From NCBI GenBank assembly GCA_021234155.1, contig JAJEKV010000211.1:310001-374000 (forward strand): 64,000 nt of DNA, read 5' to 3'. Origin of the DNA: Isoetes taiwanensis (Eukaryota > Streptophyta > Lycopodiopsida > Isoetales > Isoetaceae). The notes under the pieces are model-generated. The model was not told where the DNA came from, did no database searches, and was given only the letters and a program-made list of their open reading frames with translations. Position numbers and translations under genes: made by a program. Below, piece by piece: positions 58,860 to 64,000 of this stretch. The first letter of the stretch is position 1. Each line of letters begins with the position of its first letter.

Positions 58860-60880
58860 ACACAGTTGTACAGACAATTGGTTTGGGCTGGATTTTTTTG
58901 CTCGGAGACTTCATTGCATGCACGTGATTAGAACAACTCACGGAGTTTGACCCAACAGAGGACGTCCTATAGCTCTATCCTGCAGAGATTATCTGGTCAT
59001 GAACATTGGCTGACAGAGCTGATCAGGTCACGCGACATGGCAAGTAGTTGCTTCAGATGTGCAGCATCTTTGACTTAGTCATCTGCAATGGTCTGGTGCA
59101 ATGGCCAGTACCCCCCTGCTACACTTGCAGGCAGGAAAACTAGGGAGGCGGCTCTAGAGTTGTGGATTACGTATTGGTAGCTGAGCGAGATCTGCACCTA
59201 ATCACCCACCTTTGAGTTGGCACAGACGGCAGAGATGAAGAGGTGGGCTCAGATCATCTAACCAAATCGAATGGGCAAGAGGAAATTGCCAATGAGGGTT
59301 AGCCCCTCATTGGCTCGTGACATTGCCTTCGTGACATTGGATCTAGCCAAAAAATAAGTTAGTAGGGTAGATCGCATGAATTTCTAGTTAGAAATTAACC
59401 CTTGTTTATTAGATTAATGATATATCTTATATTGATTCTCAATTTGAAGTTATGAATGGATGTATGGTAGTTCTTTGCTGCACTTCTTGTGCTTGTGGAA
59501 TAAGAGAGTGTAGAGACCTAAAAGCTAGTAGAATTATAGATGTGTCTAGCTAGAATCGCATAAACCCCAGTAAGTGTGGCATGTGCACAATAGCCCACTT
59601 GGCTGTAGATGCGATGTTGTGATTGAGCACTAAACAACAGACACAATGGTAATGTGGATGTGGGTCCTTGCTGAGCACGACTACTGGAGCCCCCTATTTA
59701 TAGTCGATGATTGGGTATAGGTCTAACCCCCCTGGGTCGCAGGCGTTGTCCTGGGCTCGATAGGCATGGGTGATTCTGACCTAAATATTATATGGATGTG
59801 TGCCGTTGTGTGCCACCTGCAGAACCATTGTGCTCCGGGAAGGGACTTGTCCCATTCCTAGCTCATTGGACTGAAAAGATGCAACCTGAAGTAGTTCCAT
59901 AAGATGACTCCATGGGATTATATCTTCGAAAGGCTATAATCATGCCATACCATATTTTAGACTATCTATAAAGTATGCACAGGAAGGATAGATGGATGGA
60001 CTACCCTAGCCAATGTTCTATGCCAGCCAATGCCATTGTCATAACTCTTGAGCCCTTGATCGCGAGTCGACCCCTTTTAAGTCTAAGCCCGATGTAGAAC
60101 CTTCAATTATGATGCATCATGGATGTTTATGATGATGTTGTATTGATGATAGATGGGCTATCCTTCGTAATGGCATATTATTTGTATGTGTTGTTGCTAG
60201 TGCTAAGGTGCTAACATATATGTACGCTTCCATAGCTCAGGAGTGCCGTATAGGCTCAGAGCACAATTGGACCCATCTATCACACTTGTTCAGGGTTTCA
60301 ATGAAATCTGTTCATTTATAAAGGTCAAAGTCTGGACCTTGGTTATATCCCTAGCCACCTAGAATGAACTGGAGAAAGTACATAAAGCCTTTCTAGCTCA
60401 AGCACTTGGGGTAAACTCCACAGTCCCCTTTTCAGATTCTTCTGTAGAAGACATGTTTCTTACCTCTACATGGAGCTGGACTCGATTGCCACATTATCTA
60501 CTTTCAGAAGCTAGTTGGTATAGGCAATGATTGTCTCCCCAACCTTGCTTAATACAATGGCCATGTGTCCTTAGCATCTCAAGGCCCGCAGGAAGGAGAG
60601 GCGAGCTCAGTGGTTGTCCCGATGGAATGTACAAGAGCACAGGTGCATATTAAAGAGGATCTCTACCACTTACGACAGTATGTGACACTTGCTTCCTCTG
60701 CAAGCTTTCGGATACTAGTGCCCTAGAACATGTTAAGATATCACATTACCAGCATCTCATAGGGACATATGAAGGGCTTGAGGGACTTTTGTCCTCTAAA
60801 TGTTCCAAGAGGGGCTTGAACACAAGACCTCTTAATTGCTAACTCAAAGGACTAGCCATCAAACAGGGTGGGGACAAAAA
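58860..60880 (+). mobile_element. Second degenerate LINE: endonuclease and ORF2 C-terminal pieces
   Basis: 58890-59220 encodes ILLGDFIAC (GDFNA), then MCSIFDLVICNGLVQWPVPP, SRVVDYVLVAERDLHLITHL, the end of an AP-like endonuclease (SVVDYFL motif). 60320-60760 encodes VISLAT..NELEKVHKAFLA, ALGVNSTVPFSDSS and CFLCKLSDTSALEHVKISH, the thumb region; the last matches the LINE at 11.1 kb. The RT core between them is missing or unreadable. Its end at 60880 has a tRNA-like word (gtgttcaagcccc on the minus strand) that could be chance. Confidence 0.6.
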
Positions 60881-60889
60881 GGAATATAC

Positions 60890-62600
60890 AATAATGATGG
60901 AACAAACATAGTATGCATTTCAACAATCATGGATTGATTAATATGGAAAATGAGCAGGTATATTGGATGGCAATTCATAGTTCTAAATCAATTCTTCACG
61001 CTCTTTAAGTATTTTTATGGCCATTACCATGACAATTAGATGCCTTTGTCGTGACAATTAATTGAGTCCTTAATACCCCTGGCAAAGCCGGATTGTAAGA
61101 TATACCAAAACGACTACAATGCCTCAAGCGCCTAGAAGAACTCAAATGGGTAGTTTCCAATGGCTATATCTACTAAGAATATTTGTAACTCGTTGCAAAA
61201 CTTTAATACTTATCACACGTTACAAATGTCATTGGTAACGTGTTGCAAACGTAAATATTTGGCACATGTTATAAACGGGTTCATAAAAAATTTTGTAACT
61301 TTACAAGTATTTAACATTTATCACCCGTTACAACCTTTGATGTTTTTTGTGATGTGTGACAAATCTGAAATTGTGTTGCAAAACAATATGCGCTACAAAT
61401 TAAGGCGTTACAAACCCCTATTAGCCCTTGTAGTTATAAGTACCACTGTTCACATCCCAACTGTGGAAGTCCCCAGTGCATCTTCGTCATTCGAACTGAA
61501 TCATGCCTCTGGGATCCATTCCCCCCATCCCAGAATAGAATCCCTCCCGCATGAACCAGACCCACAAAATCCCGGCCTTGTGGATCCCAGCATGAAGTAG
61601 TGAAAACCAATCGCAGCCATCAAACACTGGCAGCGCATCCTATCTGTCTGATGGCGATCTAGGATCCCATAATACGTGATCCCAGCATGTAGCATCAAGG
61701 TGTGATACTACCGGACAATATCTTTCCTTTGAGATCCCGGCATGAAGTCGCGAAAGGCAATCACTGCCGCCAAACAATGACGGCACATGCTGGCCCTTCC
61801 ATCACATATGCCTAACTCGGGGATCACACTAACATGCTCCCTGAGCAAGTTAGCATTACGGTGCATTCTCTTTGGACATAATCCTATCGGCTCGGACTTG
61901 TAAAGGAAGTAGACCGAGATATAACAATGGCGGGGCGGGCTATAGACAATGGCTAGGGTTGATCACTCCATCTGCCCCTCACGTGCATACTTTGCAGACG
62001 TGGTAAATCGAGCTCTGGCGTGACTATAACCTGCCAGAGACGTAATTATATGGTATCACCCATTGGGACTACTCTGGGTTGCATTTCCTCGGTCCGATGA
62101 GGTAGGACGGGTTGCATCTCCCCTTTTCAAGATCTAGTGGCTCCATGGGCAGCTAGAGGATCGTGGCGACCACGGGATCCGTCCCCCGACCGCCCCCCCC
62201 AAAAAAAAAAAAAAAGAGCGGCCGGCACCGCAACTCTTGAGAGGCGGGGTGACACCATTGCCCCAAGAGGTCTTGGGACCCATACCCAGCCCACTCGAAG
62301 TGACCAGCTATAGGCCTAGTCCACTATGGGTCCCAAATAGGCTGCGCTCAGCAAGGACCTCCCTCCACTTTGCCACTAGCCCCGTTGTATGGTGCTAAGT
62401 CACTCCATAGCCCCTGTAGCCGGATGGGTTCCTATGCAAAAGCCGCAACTAATAGGAACTAAGGGGTCTAAACTAGAAGCATCATCTAGATAATGGCTGG
62501 TCTCTACCCCCCTTCCCAATACACAAGAGGTGCAAACATAGATCAGCCAACATCGTACATCAACATAAACATGATAAATAATGAAGATAGCATCTAATCT
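60890..62600. repeat. Noncoding; TGTAAC palindromes and a diverged 150-bp repeat
   Basis: From 61170 to 61420, words like ttgtaactcgttgcaaa and cacacgttacaaatg recur, ending at CTTGTAGTTATAAG (61429), which resembles the CTTGTAGTG end of CACTA elements. A block beginning gatcccagcatgaagta (61585) recurs at 61733 as gatcccggcatgaagtc. C8/A15 homopolymers lie at 62193-62216. Confidence 0.4.
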
Positions 62601-62621
62601 ACACACATGAGTCTACCTACT

Positions 62622-63191
62622 TGTTAGAATTCCTTGCTTAGGGTTTGAAGCCTAGACTGGGGGTTCGAGGAAGGCTCTACTAGAAAGATAAGATACTATC
62701 TCATCTGGAATCCTAGATGATCTACCTATGAAGCTACTCTAAATACCTGCTCTGGACGAACTTCCTCCCACTCTGGGGGTCTTCATGACTTGATGATGAG
62801 TCGAGTAGCTCTTCCTCCTTCTGATGAGCGCACTACCTTGGGGCTGTCGATCTGAGCTACGCCGCAATGAACGGTGTTCGAAACGGAGTTCTGAGTGAAG
62901 AACATGTCTCAAGGCAGGTGGAGCCGAAAAGTAACTTAGGGTAGGTTAGGGTTCCATGTTATTGCCACATGGCTCCAATGGGATATCTCCATGTGGCGGG
63001 TGCCCAATAGGGTAAGGCCATGTGGAAATGGGCCTAAGCCTAAGGTTGCCTAAGTTATGTGAATAACTTAGCCATGCTCCCTTTTCCACCCTCAATGGTG
63101 TACATGGCTACTCAAGTATACTTTTACAGTGACGTGGCCCGTAAATATATAACGTATTTATGGCATATATTTTACGTGGAACATCACATCA
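62622..63191 (-). mobile_element. Candidate 3' LTR of the right-hand gypsy element
   Basis: On the minus strand a purine tract (CTTGGGGAGGGGA, 63203-63192) directly precedes TGATGTGATGTTCCACGTAA, and the stretch ends GCAAGGAATTCTAACA at 62622, giving TG...CA ends and 570 bases. ACGTTATATATTTACGG near 63150 could be its TATA region. It lies downstream of the pol remnant at 63741-64000. The 5' LTR is outside the window, so the edges cannot be confirmed. Confidence 0.45.
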
Positions 63192-63740
63192 TCCCCTCCC
63201 CAAGATAATGTTGTCCAAAGCATTATGCTAAGGTGACGAACACCTGCAAACGACCACCGCAAGGCACACAACATGAATAAAACTTGACTTTATTGAGCGA
63301 TCAACTTCCTCTTAGTTATCTATTACGTACATATAGGCTATATTTATAGTTATACAAAATTGTATAAGCCGTCGCAAGTTTTACTTATCAAAGCATATCC
63401 ATAACATTAACACAATAGTTTTAGGAGTTGATAGTTAAGTCTAAAATCTATGACTCCTCTCTTCCCATAATGTGCTCCCTCCTCCATGTTCCTCTTCACT
63501 GGCCTGCACAAGTAACACATTACGTTAGTTTAGTTAATAAGTTTGTGGTTTTAGGGGACCACCCTCCTAACTATCTCCTTGAGCCGAACTACTAGTTCAG
63601 AGATTACTCCTGCTACCTTGCATTCGATCATGGCCCCATAGGATTTGAGCTTAAGAACCGTTTAAGACGATCCTATCATCGCCCATGATCGGGTGTTAAA
63701 TGCATACGCCTTCCTGCGCTTACACTAAGGCATCCAAAGC

Positions 63741-64000
63741 TTAGCTAAAAGCACTTGACGGTTTGGCATCGACCAATTCAGAGATGACATAGCCATCGAA
63801 TTGCTTTATGAATTCCGGGTACTGCTTCTCTAGGTCTTGCTTCAATACCCACGTTGCATCTTCCACGGGCAAGTGCTTCCACTTGACCAAATATTGAAGG
63901 AACTGGGACCTTCTTGTCTGCTTAAATGTCGTATCAAGAATTAGCTCAGGAATTATCTCAATTTGCGCTTACATGTCATCTCCAACAAGGCTGAAGTCTC
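63741..64000 (-). mobile_element. Gypsy (chromovirus-type) integrase C-terminus with chromodomain-like segment, partial
   Basis: An open frame entering from the right edge encodes ELILDTTFKQTRRSQFLQYL, VKWKHLPVEDATWVLKQDL and EKQYPEFIKQFDGYVISELV, ending at TAA (63741). YLVKWKHLPVEDATW is the aromatic-rich core of retroelement chromodomains, which direct integration to heterochromatin. This end is open, so the element may be younger than the one at the left edge. A noncoding stretch of about 550 bases separates it from the candidate LTR. Confidence 0.75.

Noticed and set aside
60825-60870. tRNA gene or tRNA-type SINE head on the minus strand
   Set aside because: A box B-like gtgttcaagcccc is present but no proper box A or cloverleaf can be drawn, and the stretch continues the LINE relic.

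Overview
This is nuclear DNA of a land plant. The genes have many short GT-AG introns, one intact gene encodes a plant-type mitochondrial aldehyde dehydrogenase (ALDH12 family), and a PPR relic and several families of degenerate plant retroelements are present. Species cannot be read from the sequence. The density of old LINE, Ty3 and Ty1 debris and of decayed but intron-bearing gene copies fits a large, slowly purged genome (seed-free vascular plant or gymnosperm), but that is inference.

Layout. 1-7.0 kb: a degenerate Ty3/gypsy element on the minus strand (integrase at the window edge, gag near 5 kb, probable LTR/leader to about 7 kb). 7.0-12.5 kb: an orphan terminal exon, a PPR pseudogene, a degenerate GTGACATTAT-type repeat field, a coiled-coil relic and two unrelated LINE 3' ends. 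12.5-14.4 kb: a diverged cytosolic ribosomal protein uS8 (S15a)-like gene with a probable 5'UTR intron. 15.2-16.7 kb: two divergently transcribed paralogous genes for unrecognised 74- and 72-residue proteins. 18.4-23.6 kb: delta-1-pyrroline-5-carboxylate dehydrogenase, 16 exons, every phase consistent, 552 residues; this is the best gene of the window. 23.8-30.6 kb: intergenic DNA with short tandem duplications, a Ty1/copia relic, two orphan 3' exons and a 1.15-kb degenerate minisatellite. 30.6-34.0 kb: a pectin methylesterase pseudogene split by a 5'-truncated LINE that itself carries a 760-bp hAT-like element. 37.1-37.6 kb: a small intact gene of unknown function with TATA box and 5'UTR intron. 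38.5 kb: a foldback (Mutator-like) MITE with a perfect 9-bp target duplication. 40.0-42.4 kb: an intron-containing acetyl-CoA acetyltransferase pseudogene with three coding lesions. 43.7-52.4 kb: tRNA-derived SINE copies flanking a long degenerate LINE. 53.6-57.1 kb: the 3' half of an FAD/Rieske oxidoreductase pseudogene and a cytochrome P450 fragment. 58.2-61 kb: gypsy integrase and LINE fragments. 62.6-64 kb: a second gypsy element with a chromodomain-like integrase tail and a candidate 3' LTR.

Only P5CDH, the 109-residue gene and the small-protein pair look fully functional, with the uS8-like gene possible. No operon-like or pathway relation links them; the window is a gene-poor region in which old gene duplicates have decayed and collected transposons.
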